Shown: piece after piece, positions 1-6,498 of the stretch
How the letters are laid out: the number at the start of each line of letters is the position of its first letter
Numbering within the stretch: position 1 is the first letter of the stretch
Assembly: GCA_900549685.1 (NCBI GenBank)
Contig: UROX01000085.1
Span: 1 to 10,521, forward strand
Origin: an uncultured Alistipes sp.
GTDB taxonomy: Bacteria > Bacteroidota > Bacteroidia > Bacteroidales > Rikenellaceae
Direction of reading: 5' to 3'
Length of the DNA: 10,521 nucleotides
The notes under the pieces: model-generated
What the model saw: only the letters and a program-made list of their open reading frames with translations
Told to the model about the DNA's origin: nothing
Database searches by the model: none
Position numbers and translations under genes: made by a program

Positions 1-102
1 GGCGGACATTTCCGCGTCGAGCATCAGACCGAAGAGGGCGAGGCCAAACGCGACGACGAGCACTTCGTATATGCCGCAACCAAGAAAACGACGAAGAAAT
101 AG
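1..102 (+). CDS. C-terminal fragment of an unidentified protein
   Basis: The window opens inside a + strand reading frame that gives 33 residues and stops at TAG (100-102). The tail is charged, with an EEGEAKRDDE stretch and the ending KKTTKK. Codons are G/C-ending like the other left-hand genes, and a strong hairpin terminator follows 18 bp after the stop, both of which support a real gene end. The fragment is too short to assign a family. The opposite strand is also open in the codon-aligned frame here, but the basic tail and adjacent terminator make the + strand the better reading. Confidence 0.65.
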   Translation, partial: GGHFRVEHQTEEGEAKRDDEHFVYAATKKTTKK

Positions 103-120
103 TCGTTTCCGTCCGGGAGA

Positions 121-150
121 AGTGCCGCACAAATTTTTTTGTGCGGCACT
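121..150 (+). terminator. Intrinsic terminator of the first gene
   Basis: A perfect 13-bp inverted repeat (AGTGCCGCACAAA at 121-133, TTTGTGCGGCACT at 138-150) closes a TTTT loop and sits 18 bp after the stop codon at 102. The T run lies in the loop and right arm rather than after the stem; only a short T-containing stretch (GTTTCTATCC) follows. The symmetry means it could work on either strand. Confidence 0.7.
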
Positions 151-154
151 GTTT

Positions 155-444
155 CTATCCGTTTCCGTGAAAAAAGACGCTATATCGACCGGGCGAACCG
201 GGGCGGACAGCCGTGCCGGGTAGCGGAGAAAATATGGCACGAACTCGTGTTCGTGGAGATGTCTGTCCGCCAGGGATTGCCCGAAGTGTCGGTCCGGCAG
301 GTATCCGGAATTTTTGCCCATCATCATGCCGGGAATGTCCCGGTCCGTGAAACGTCGGGTATCGACGAACATATCCGGTTGCGTCCGTTGCTGGTTTCGA
401 CGGACGTACTCGGAAGACGTCGGTGCGTGAAAGCATGTCCCCAT
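155..444 (-). other. Intergenic stretch with an uncertain open frame
   Basis: No confident gene is seen between the terminator at 150 and the small membrane gene ending at 450. On the minus strand an ATG at 444, 5 bp after that gene's TAA, opens a frame with no stop all the way to position 1. Its first ~95 codons look fairly protein-like (TDRDIPGMMMGKNSGYLP near codons 33-50), but the frame then runs antisense through the terminator and the + strand gene end, which argues against an intact gene. It could be a decayed remnant or chance openness in GC-rich DNA. A shorter frame from ATG 436 to 155 is Pro/Arg-rich and less convincing. Confidence 0.25.
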
Positions 445-449
445 CCTTT

Positions 450-656
450 TTACTCCCGATTTTTTTCGGCGATGCGGCGGCCTCGTGCCTTTCCTGCCAT
501 GTAGATGGCCCAGCCGATCAGGAAAATCACGGCGAAAAAGCCGAAAATCCATGCGAATACGGCTCCCAGCACTTTGATGCCGAAGAAAAGCAGGCAGAGC
601 AGAAGGATCAGGCCGATGCCGCCGAGTATCATCAGAATGTTTTTGAAAGTATTCAT
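450..656 (-). CDS. Small membrane protein (68 aa), function unknown
   Basis: This 68-residue protein starts MNTFKNILMILGG and is mostly hydrophobic: a first segment at about residues 5-24 (ILMILGGIGLILLLCLLFF) and a second at about 27-50 (VLGAVFAWIFGFFAVIFLIG), then a basic tail ending KARGRRIAEKNRE. That predicts two membrane helices with a charged cytoplasmic C-terminus. I chose the ATG at 656 because it overlaps the stop of the upstream micro-ORF as ATGA, a typical coupling arrangement. An in-frame ATG at 701 would add 15 residues, but it directly follows a stop and lies inside the other frame. I do not recognise the family. No obvious terminator follows its stop. Confidence 0.6.
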   Translation of the reverse strand: MNTFKNILMILGGIGLILLLCLLFFGIKVLGAVFAWIFGFFAVIFLIGWAIYMAGKARGRRIAEKNRE

Positions 657-760
657 ACGCTCGATTTTTTCGGGGAATCGTCTCTGCACGCTTTCCTGCA
701 TGCGTTATCCGGGAACTTGCCGAGACGCTCCGGAAATTTGTCGAGCAAATCGTATTCCAT
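653..760 (-). CDS. Micro-ORF (35 aa) coupled to the membrane protein
   Basis: An ATG at 760 opens a 35-codon minus-strand frame beginning MEYDLLDKFPERLGKF and ending KKSSV, whose TGA (655-653) shares ATGA with the start of the downstream membrane protein. The N-terminal half is a plausible amphipathic, charged segment; the C-terminal half is Lys/Ser-rich with two Cys. Reading upstream in frame continues protein-like without a stop for some distance (EKAIEIYGKQGPP lies just before the ATG) but no ATG, GTG or TTG start was found. The gene may therefore start elsewhere, be decayed, or be only a leader that couples translation. No clear TAnnTTTG promoter was found upstream. Real coding status is uncertain. 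Confidence 0.4.
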   Translation of the reverse strand: MEYDLLDKFPERLGKFPDNACRKACRDDSPKKSSV

Positions 761-1004
761 ATTTACGGGCCTGGCTGTCGGAGGTCCTTGTTTGCCGTAG
801 ATTTCGATGGCTTTTTCCGGTCGCCGTTTCGAATTTTTGTCGGGAGCGGTTCGTGACCGTGCGTGCCGACGGACAGATCGGAGCGTTTCGGAATCGGCGA
901 CGCGACGTATTTTTGCGTCGGAGGAACGGTCGGCGGTGCGAAGCGGAGCAGTCTGTCGCGGATCGATTTGCGACAGAAACGAACGATTTGTCGCCGGAAT
1001 TTTC

Positions 1005-1012
1005 TATCTTCG
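1005..1012 (+). promoter_or_regulatory. Possible -7 box for the S1/P1 nuclease gene
   Basis: TATCTTCG differs from the Bacteroidetes TAnnTTTG box by one base and lies 24 bp before the nuclease ATG. No TTTG -33 element is at the expected spacing; the nearest TTTG ends at 990, only 14 bp away. The rest of 761-1036 shows no gene I can support. Confidence 0.25.
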
Positions 1013-1036
1013 GGCTATCATTAATCCGAAAATCGA

Positions 1037-1822
1037 ATGACGATGAAAACGAGCCGTATGATACGGGCGGTCGTGCTGACGATCGCCGTCGGACTGGCGA
1101 CGGAAATGTACGGATGGGGCGGAGTAGGGCACGATGCGGTGGCCTATATCGCCGAGTGCAATCTGTCTGTGAAAGCGAAAAAGAGGGTGGAACGCTATCT
1201 GGGACACTCGATCGTTTACTATGCTTCATGGATGGACCAGTATCGGCGGTCGCCGGGCTACGAACACACGACCTATTGGCATATGGCCGCCGTCGATAAG
1301 GATATGCGCTATACCGACGAGGTGCGCTCTCCCCGGGGCGATGCGGTGTGCGAGCTGGAGAACGCCATCGCGACGCTACGCGACTACCGGCATGCGGACG
1401 ACTCGACGGTCGCGGCCAACCTCCGTTACGTGATCCATCTGGTCGGCGACATGCACTGTCCCTGCCACGTCGGGTTTCCCGATACGGAACTGTGGTACGA
1501 GGTTATATTCAACGGCAAAAAACGCATGTACCACAGCGTATGGGATTCGGGGATCATCGAGGCGCAGCACAGATGGTACTATACCGAGTGGCAGCAGCAG
1601 CTGGATCGTTGTTCGAAGAAGGAGAAGCGCGAGATCATGGCCGGTACGCCCCGCGACTGGTTCCATGAGACAGCCGTCGATTGCCGCGGTATTTACGAGA
1701 TGGCCCCTCCGGGCAGCGAGCTGGGACGGGACTTCATCAACGAGACCGCGCCTTTGGTCGAACGGCAGATCCTCAAAGCGGGCTATCGGCTGGCGAAGGT
1801 GCTCGACGATCTGTTCGGATAA
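1037..1822 (+). CDS. Exported S1/P1-type zinc nuclease
   Basis: This 261-residue protein fits the S1/P1 nuclease family, which uses three zinc ions to cut single-stranded DNA and RNA and to remove 3'-phosphates from nucleotides. Residues 1-26 are a signal peptide (basic start, hydrophobic VVLTIAVGLA), and cleavage after G26 would expose W27. In this family the N-terminal Trp itself binds zinc. Counterparts of all nine P1 ligands can be placed: W27, H32, D67, H82, H134, D138, H144, H166 and D170, with P1-like spacing in H134-x3-D138-x5-H144 and H166-SVW-D170. The usual His-Gln-Pro-Leu-His run reads H140-CPC-H144 here. It probably acts in the periplasm in nucleic acid scavenging. It is monocistronic: a terminator follows the stop. 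ATG 1043 is an alternative start. Confidence 0.9.
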   Translation: MTMKTSRMIRAVVLTIAVGLATEMYGWGGVGHDAVAYIAECNLSVKAKKRVERYLGHSIVYYASWMDQYRRSPGYEHTTYWHMAAVDKDMRYTDEVRSPRGDAVCELENAIATLRDYRHADDSTVAANLRYVIHLVGDMHCPCHVGFPDTELWYEVIFNGKKRMYHSVWDSGIIEAQHRWYYTEWQQQLDRCSKKEKREIMAGTPRDWFHETAVDCRGIYEMAPPGSELGRDFINETAPLVERQILKAGYRLAKVLDDLFG

Positions 1823-1833
1823 AGGAATAATGG

Positions 1834-1866
1834 GGGTGGGGACGAGGTGTCCCCATCCGTTTTTTT
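1834..1866 (+). terminator. Intrinsic terminator of the nuclease gene
   Basis: A 10-bp stem (GGGTGGGGAC at 1834-1843 with GTCCCCATCC at 1849-1858, one G-U pair) closes a 5-nt loop and is followed by G and seven Ts (1860-1866). It begins 11 bp after the nuclease stop and is oriented for the + strand. Confidence 0.85.
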
Positions 1867-1939
1867 CGACGGATCTCGGCGGAAGAGAGCCGGTCGATGT
1901 AATTTCGCATACGAGCCTTAATTTAAAAATGAAGAAACG

Positions 1940-3868
1940 ATGAACTGCAAAACGATTGGGTGCTGCCTGTTGAGCCTGTTGTCGCTGGCCGCCTGCCGGT
2001 CGCCGAAAACCGGAGACACGGCCGATTCCGAATTCAAGATGATCGTACGGCTGTGGCCCGACCATCACAACGATACGCTGTTGCTGGAAGAGTTACTGAC
2101 CGCCGTCGAGAAATATCCGGACGCCTGCGACGAGGTGTGGTTCTGCATGGAGTTCGAAACGTTGTCCGAAGAGGCGCACCGGCGCTCGGCGCAGGCCATG
2201 GCCCGTGCCGCCGAACGGATGCGGGCGCTCGGCGTCGAGGTCTCGATACAGGGCATTACAGTCGGGCACGGCGATAATTTCGAATCGGGCACGGAAAACG
2301 AGGCCCTCAGACCGACCTGGGGTACGATGGTCGATGCGTGGGGACATCGGGCGCAGACCGGACATTGTCCGCGGCAGAAAGCTTTCCACGATTATCTGAG
2401 CCGGGTCTATGCGATGTATGCGGAGGCCTGTCATCCGGCCTGTGTCTGGCTGGACGACGATTTGCGCGTTACCCACCATGCGCCGGCGCAACAGGCGTGT
2501 TTCTGCGACACCTGTCTGTCGGCGTTCAATGCCCTCTATGGCAGCGATTGGACCCGGGAGCGGTTGGCGGCCGCACTCGACCGCAACGAGGGGAACGGGG
2601 AGCTGCGCCGGAGGTGGATCGCCTTTTCGCAGGAAGGGCTGGCCGAAGTGGCGCGGACGATCGCCCGCAGTGTCCACGACGTTTCCCCGACCACGCAGTT
2701 GGGGTTGCAGCATGCCGATTTCCATCGCCAGTTGCAGGAGGGACGGGACTGGAATCCGATCTTCGACGCGATGGAGCAGGAGACGGGGCTGGCGCCGGCC
2801 TCGCGTCCCGGTAACGGGTTCTACAACGACCATGCTCCCCGCGAAATGCTTGTGAAAGGATACGATATGGCCCGCCAGATCAGGCGGCTGAAGCCTTCCG
2901 TCACGGAAATCGCTGCGGAAGTCGAGGGGTACCGGCATTGTGCCACCGGCAAGTCGGCTCACGGCCTTTGCGTGGAGTCGCACCTCTATCTGGCGATGGG
3001 CGCTACGCAGCTCTCCTATGCGATTCTGTGTGCCGCTTCGGAGCCTATGGACTGGTATGCCGACAATTACCTGAAAGCTCTGTCCGAGTGGCGCCCCTAT
3101 CTCGAAGAATATGCGGCGTTCAACCGGGGAACCGAACCGGGCGGTATCGACCCCTATATCGGACCCGATCATGTGCTGCGCGACATGGAGGCGGGAGAAT
3201 CCTCGTGGGGATGGAGTACGACGGTTGCGGGCGATTATGTGTTCGGATTGATACCGCTGGGGCTGCCTTTCTGTCCCGACGGTCATCGTTCCTCGGTACT
3301 GATGATGGACAACCTTGCCGTCGAAGGACTCGGCCGGGACGAGGCCGTGCGTCTTTTCCGCACGCGGGGCATTCTGCTCGACCGGGCGGCGTGGGACTGG
3401 GTGCGCCGCAGAAAAATCGATACGTTGTTGCATGAGATTCCCGTTCCGGACGGCTTGTCTGCCGTGCGGTGTCTGGGGGCCGACGGCGGCGGCCGGGTCG
3501 CAGTCGTCGAGGCGTACAACGCCGACCGGAGCGATGCGCAGCGGCTCGAGCTGCTGCGTCTTGCGGATTGGGTAGCTGAAGACCGGCTTCCGGTCGTGAT
3601 GGAGACGATGGCGCAGGCTGCCGTCGTGCCGAGGGTGGATTCTGCGGGACGGCTGCGGTCGGTGATGCTGCTCAATTGCAGCATTTCGCCTCAGGATTCC
3701 GTCCGGCTCCGTCTTCGAGGATGTTCTCCGGAGTCCGATCCCGTGTTCGTCTGGAAACAGGCGGGACGGAAAGATCGGGTGCTTTCGGTCCGGTACGAGG
3801 GTTCGGATGCGATCGTCGTCGTTCCCTCGCTCGAGGGATGGAACACCGGCTGGCTGGCCGTCGAGTAA
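1940..3868 (+). CDS. Glycoside-hydrolase-like lipoprotein (642 aa), family not identified
   Basis: Residues 1-19 form a lipoprotein signal ending in the lipobox LAAC (Cys19), so the protein should be anchored on a membrane facing the periplasm or cell surface. The N-terminal ~380 residues alternate short beta-strand-like and helical segments like a TIM barrel: IVRLW (~36), EVWFCMEF (~65), VEVSIQGITVGHG (~99), VWLDDDLR (169-176), TQLGLQHA (~257), ITEIAAEVEGY-like strand (~321-331) and ATQLSYAIL (~355). Acidic residues D172-D174 and E327/E329 sit at strand ends where glycosidase catalytic residues often lie. A CFCDTC motif (187-192) follows the DDD strand and could bind metal. The C-terminal ~200 residues look beta-rich. 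GAAG lies just before the start. It is flanked by terminators, so it is a single-gene unit. Substrate and family are unknown; the glycosidase role is inferred from fold pattern only. Confidence 0.7.
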   Translation: MNCKTIGCCLLSLLSLAACRSPKTGDTADSEFKMIVRLWPDHHNDTLLLEELLTAVEKYPDACDEVWFCMEFETLSEEAHRRSAQAMARAAERMRALGVEVSIQGITVGHGDNFESGTENEALRPTWGTMVDAWGHRAQTGHCPRQKAFHDYLSRVYAMYAEACHPACVWLDDDLRVTHHAPAQQACFCDTCLSAFNALYGSDWTRERLAAALDRNEGNGELRRRWIAFSQEGLAEVARTIARSVHDVSPTTQLGLQHADFHRQLQEGRDWNPIFDAMEQETGLAPASRPGNGFYNDHAPREMLVKGYDMARQIRRLKPSVTEIAAEVEGYRHCATGKSAHGLCVESHLYLAMGATQLSYAILCAASEPMDWYADNYLKALSEWRPYLEEYAAFNRGTEPGGIDPYIGPDHVLRDMEAGESSWGWSTTVAGDYVFGLIPLGLPFCPDGHRSSVLMMDNLAVEGLGRDEAVRLFRTRGILLDRAAWDWVRRRKIDTLLHEIPVPDGLSAVRCLGADGGGRVAVVEAYNADRSDAQRLELLRLADWVAEDRLPVVMETMAQAAVVPRVDSAGRLRSVMLLNCSISPQDSVRLRLRGCSPESDPVFVWKQAGRKDRVLSVRYEGSDAIVVVPSLEGWNTGWLAVE

Positions 3869-3888
3869 TGTCGGGTGCGGGTGCCGCA

Positions 3889-3939
3889 GAAACGGCTGGA
3901 GGGCGGAACACGCACTGTGTTCCGCCCTCCAGCCGTTTC
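3889..3939. terminator. Bidirectional terminator between convergent genes
   Basis: A perfect 23-bp inverted repeat (3889-3911 and 3917-3939) closes the 5-nt loop GCACT. It lies between the lipoprotein stop (3868) and the cysK stop (3949), 20 bp and 9 bp away. Each arm ends in GTTTC when read outward on either strand, so it can serve both converging transcripts. Confidence 0.85.
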
Positions 3940-3948
3940 GTTTACGGG

Positions 3949-4896
3949 CTAAAGCGGGTATTCGTCGAATGCATACAGTACGGTGGACAGGTAGCGTTCG
4001 CCCGTGTCGGGCAGAATGACGACGATGTTTTTGTCCGCATTTTCCGGTTGCCGGGCAATCTCTGCCGCGGCGTGGACGGCGGCAGCCGACGATATGCCGA
4101 CGAGCAGGCCTTCGGTCGTGGCCAGCTGCCGTCCGGTCCGGATTGCATCGTCGTTACCGACCCTGACGATGCCGTCCACGACCGACGCGTCGAAGTTGGC
4201 GGGCACGAAGCCGGCGCCGATCCCCTGTATCTTGTGCGGTCCCGGTTTGCCTCCCGACAGGACGGGCGAGGCGTCCGGTTCGACGGCGAACACCCGCACA
4301 TCCGGCTTCAGTTCCTTGAGCCGCCGGCCGGTGCCGCTGATCGTTCCGCCCGTGCCCACGCCGGCGACCAGTATATCGACCTGTCCGTCCGTGTCGCGCC
4401 AGATCTCTTCGGCGGTCGTCTTTTCGTGGATGCGGGGATTGGCCGGATTGGAGAACTGTTGCAGGATGACCGAATCTGCGATCTCGTTGCCGAGTGCTTC
4501 GGCCCGGGCGACGGCGCCTTTCATGCCTTCGGCTCCGGGCGTCAGCTCCAGCCGTGCGCCGAGGGCCTTGAGCAGGCTGCGGCGCTCCAGGCTCATCGTG
4601 TCGGGCATCGTCAGGATCAGTTTGTATCCTTTGATCGCCGCGACACCGGCCAGTCCGATGCCCGTGTTGCCGCTGGTGGGTTCGATGATCGTGGCTCCGG
4701 GCGCGAGGAGGCCTTTCTGTTCGGCGTCTTCGATCATCGCCAGGGCGATCCGCTCTTTGACGCTTCCCAGCGGGTTGAAATATTCCAGTTTGCCGAGCAG
4801 GCGGCCGCGCAGTGCGTGTATACGGCCGTAGGCTCCGAGTTCCAGAAGGGGAGTATTGCCGATCAGGTCGGTCAGTTTTTTCGCAATTTTCGTCAT
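3949..4896 (-). CDS. cysK: Cysteine synthase A (O-acetylserine sulfhydrylase)
   Basis: This cytosolic PLP enzyme makes L-cysteine and acetate from O-acetyl-L-serine and sulfide, the last step of cysteine synthesis. The 315-residue length is normal for CysK. Visible motifs are LIGNTPLLEL near the start, NPLGSVKERI with the PLP-binding Lys47, the substrate loop EPTSGNTG (72-79), the phosphate-binding GVGTGGT (179-185), KIQGIGAGFVP (222-232), and GISSAAA (267-273) with the Ser expected to contact the PLP pyridine nitrogen. The shape favours CysK over cystathionine beta-synthase, which usually carries extra domains. It lies 139 bp downstream of metY on the same strand with no clear terminator or TAnnTTTG promoter between, so co-transcription is likely. 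Its 3' end meets the lipoprotein gene at the shared hairpin. Confidence 0.95.
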   Translation of the reverse strand: MTKIAKKLTDLIGNTPLLELGAYGRIHALRGRLLGKLEYFNPLGSVKERIALAMIEDAEQKGLLAPGATIIEPTSGNTGIGLAGVAAIKGYKLILTMPDTMSLERRSLLKALGARLELTPGAEGMKGAVARAEALGNEIADSVILQQFSNPANPRIHEKTTAEEIWRDTDGQVDILVAGVGTGGTISGTGRRLKELKPDVRVFAVEPDASPVLSGGKPGPHKIQGIGAGFVPANFDASVVDGIVRVGNDDAIRTGRQLATTEGLLVGISSAAAVHAAAEIARQPENADKNIVVILPDTGERYLSTVLYAFDEYPL

Positions 4897-4913
4897 GGTC
4901 GAAATCGTTTTTT

Positions 4914-5011
4914 CGAATCGCAGCGTCCGCAGTCGCGTTTCCGGTCGCGGCGGGCGCTCCCGGCAGCTCTCGGAACGACCGGCGAATTTCGCTGCGGCCG
5001 CTGCGGATTCG
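4914..5011 (-). other. Long-range inverted repeat in the metY-cysK spacer
   Basis: In the 139-bp gap between the two genes, CGAATCGCAGCG (4914-4925) is matched by CGCTGCGGATTCG (4999-5011) with one bulged base, about 73 bp apart. A second CGCTGCGG-like copy lies at 4990-4997. The transcript could fold so that the region just before the cysK start is closed in a stem. No known riboswitch is recognised. This may be mRNA structure or chance in GC-rich DNA. Confidence 0.3.
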
Positions 5012-5035
5012 TTTCGGGTTTTTGTTTTCCGTTTC

Positions 5036-6328
5036 TTAGGCTCCGATTTTCTCGAAAGCCTGTGTCAGATCGTCCAGCAGGTCGTCGATGTGTTCCGTAC
5101 CGATGGACAGGCGTATGGTTCCGGGAGCGATGCCCTGTCTGCGCAGTTCCTCTTCGTCGAGCTGGGAGTGCGTCGTCGTTGCCGGATGGATGACCAGCGA
5201 TTTAACGTCGGCCACGTTGGCCAGCAGCGAGAAAATCTCTAGGCTGTCGATGAACCGGTGCGCCTCTTCGACGCCGCCCCGGATTTCGAACGTGAAAATC
5301 GATCCGGCTCCGTTCGGGAAATAGCGTTCGTAGAGCGCATGGTCGGGATGATCGGCCAGTGCGGGATGATTGACCCGCACCACTTCGGGACGGCTTTTGA
5401 GGAAATCCACCACCCTGAGCGCATTGGCGACGTGTCGTTCTACGCGCAGCGAGAGCGTTTCGAGTCCCTGTAACAGAATGAATGCGTTGAACGGACTGAT
5501 CGCAGCGCCCGTGTCGCGCAGCAGCGTGGCCCGTATGCGGACGACATAGGCCGCCGCTCCGGCTGCTTCGACGAAGCGTACGCCGTGATAGCTCGGGTCG
5601 GGTTCGGTGAGCTGGGGAAATTTGCCGGAAGCCTTCCAGTCGAACTTGCCCGAGTCCACGATGACGCCGCCCAGCGACGAACCGTGCCCGCCGATGAATT
5701 TCGTCGCCGAATGTACGACGATGTCGGCTCCGTATTCGATGGGGCGGATCAGATAGGGCGTGCCGAACGTGTTATCGACGATCAGCGGAATACCGTGCCG
5801 GTGGGCGATCGCCGCGACGGCTTCGATGTCGATGATGTTCGAGTTGGGGTTGCCCAGGGTCTCGATGAACAGCGCTTTGGTCTCGGGGCGGATCGCCCGC
5901 TCGAAGTTGGACAGGTCGGAAGGATCGACGAACGAAGCCGTCACGCCGTAGGCGGGAAGCGTGTGCGCCAGCAGGTTGTACGTTCCTCCGTAAATGGTTT
6001 CGGCTGCCACGATGTGATCGCCCGAGCGGGTGATGTTCTCGAAGGCGTAGGTGATGGCTGCCGCGCCCGATGCGACGGCGAGTCCGGCGACGCCGCCTTC
6101 CAGTGCGGCCACGCGCTCTTCGAAGACGCCCTGTGTGGAGTTGGTCAGCCGTCCGTAGATGTTGCCTGCATCGGTCAGCCCGAAACGGGCCGCCGCATGG
6201 GCCGAGTTGCGAAAGACGTAGGAGGTCGTCTGGTAGATCGGTACGGCCCGGGCGTCGGTGGCCGGATCGGGCTGTTCCTGTCCTACGTGGATCTGCAATG
6301 TCTCGAAGCGTAAGTTTTTTCTTTCCAT
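5036..6328 (-). CDS. metY: O-acetylhomoserine sulfhydrylase (MetY-type)
   Basis: The 430-residue protein belongs to the Cys/Met metabolism PLP-dependent family and most resembles O-acetylhomoserine aminocarboxypropyltransferase, which makes homocysteine from O-acetylhomoserine and sulfide in the cytosol for methionine synthesis. Motifs seen: ETLQIHVGQEQPDPATDARAV at the N-terminus with IYQTTSYVF, IYGRLTNST (Y58, R60, phosphate contacts from the neighbouring subunit), VDNTFGTPYL with D185 for the pyridine nitrogen, and HSATKFIGGHG with the PLP Lys210. The ~430 length and the TKFIGGHG form suit MetY better than cystathionine gamma-synthase or gamma-lyase (usually ~380-400), though MetB/MetZ-type activity cannot be excluded. 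It leads the metY-cysK unit from a good promoter at 6367-6398 and is divergent from the Lrp-type regulator. Confidence 0.92.
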   Translation of the reverse strand: MERKNLRFETLQIHVGQEQPDPATDARAVPIYQTTSYVFRNSAHAAARFGLTDAGNIYGRLTNSTQGVFEERVAALEGGVAGLAVASGAAAITYAFENITRSGDHIVAAETIYGGTYNLLAHTLPAYGVTASFVDPSDLSNFERAIRPETKALFIETLGNPNSNIIDIEAVAAIAHRHGIPLIVDNTFGTPYLIRPIEYGADIVVHSATKFIGGHGSSLGGVIVDSGKFDWKASGKFPQLTEPDPSYHGVRFVEAAGAAAYVVRIRATLLRDTGAAISPFNAFILLQGLETLSLRVERHVANALRVVDFLKSRPEVVRVNHPALADHPDHALYERYFPNGAGSIFTFEIRGGVEEAHRFIDSLEIFSLLANVADVKSLVIHPATTTHSQLDEEELRRQGIAPGTIRLSIGTEHIDDLLDDLTQAFEKIGA

Positions 6329-6366
6329 ATTCGGTCGATTTTGTTTGTTGTTCGATTATTTTCCTG

Positions 6367-6398
6367 CAAAACTATCCGGTGTGGAAAAATAAAACAAG
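6367..6398 (-). promoter_or_regulatory. Promoter of metY-cysK
   Basis: On the minus strand TAGTTTTG (6374-6367) matches the Bacteroidetes TAnnTTTG box exactly, and CTTG (6398-6395) matches the TTTG -33 element at three of four bases with 20 bp between. Predicted transcription starts about 30 nt before the metY ATG, leaving no room for a large leader riboswitch. Confidence 0.55.
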
Positions 6399-6440
6399 GA
6401 TATCTGTAAATATGGAAAATATGTCTAATTTTGATCTTGT
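6394..6440. promoter_or_regulatory. Candidate operator between divergent promoters
   Basis: ACAAG (6394-6398) and CTTGT (6436-6440) form short outer arms around an AT-rich core that holds a repeated AAATATGG/AAAATATG element. The stretch covers the -33 boxes of both promoters. Lrp/AsnC proteins bind loosely conserved AT-rich palindromes, so this is a reasonable binding region, but no consensus is proven by eye. Confidence 0.3.
6403..6433 (+). promoter_or_regulatory. Promoter of the Lrp/AsnC-type regulator
   Basis: TAATTTTG (6426-6433) matches TAnnTTTG exactly and TCTG (6403-6406) matches TTTG at three of four bases with exactly 19 bp between. It precedes the regulator ATG by 65 bp. Its upstream box is only 4 bp from that of the opposing metY promoter. 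Confidence 0.55.
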
Positions 6441-6498
6441 GTTGGAACGGATGACCGGATGGCGTCCGTGAAAATGCCTTCGGAAAGAATTTTATTCT

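Noticed and set aside
505..1299. Long + strand frame over the small minus-strand genes and the start of the nuclease
   Set aside because: It overlaps the nuclease coding region in another frame and is Arg/Ser-rich without recognisable motifs; the S1/P1 frame has all zinc ligands.
2093..3433. A 446-codon minus-strand frame
   Set aside because: It lies wholly antisense to the lipoprotein gene, which has a lipobox, plausible fold pattern and flanking terminators; GC-rich genes commonly leave such open shadows.
3676..5193. A 505-codon + strand frame
   Set aside because: It runs through the 23-bp convergent terminator and antisense to cysK and the end of metY, and its composition is Arg/Gly/Ala-rich with no family features.
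5585..6313. A 242-codon + strand frame
   Set aside because: It is codon-aligned antisense to metY, whose PLP Lys, Asp and phosphate motifs are clear.
6329..6366. SAM or other riboswitch before metY
   Set aside because: The predicted leader is only about 30 nt, too short for a known methionine-pathway riboswitch.
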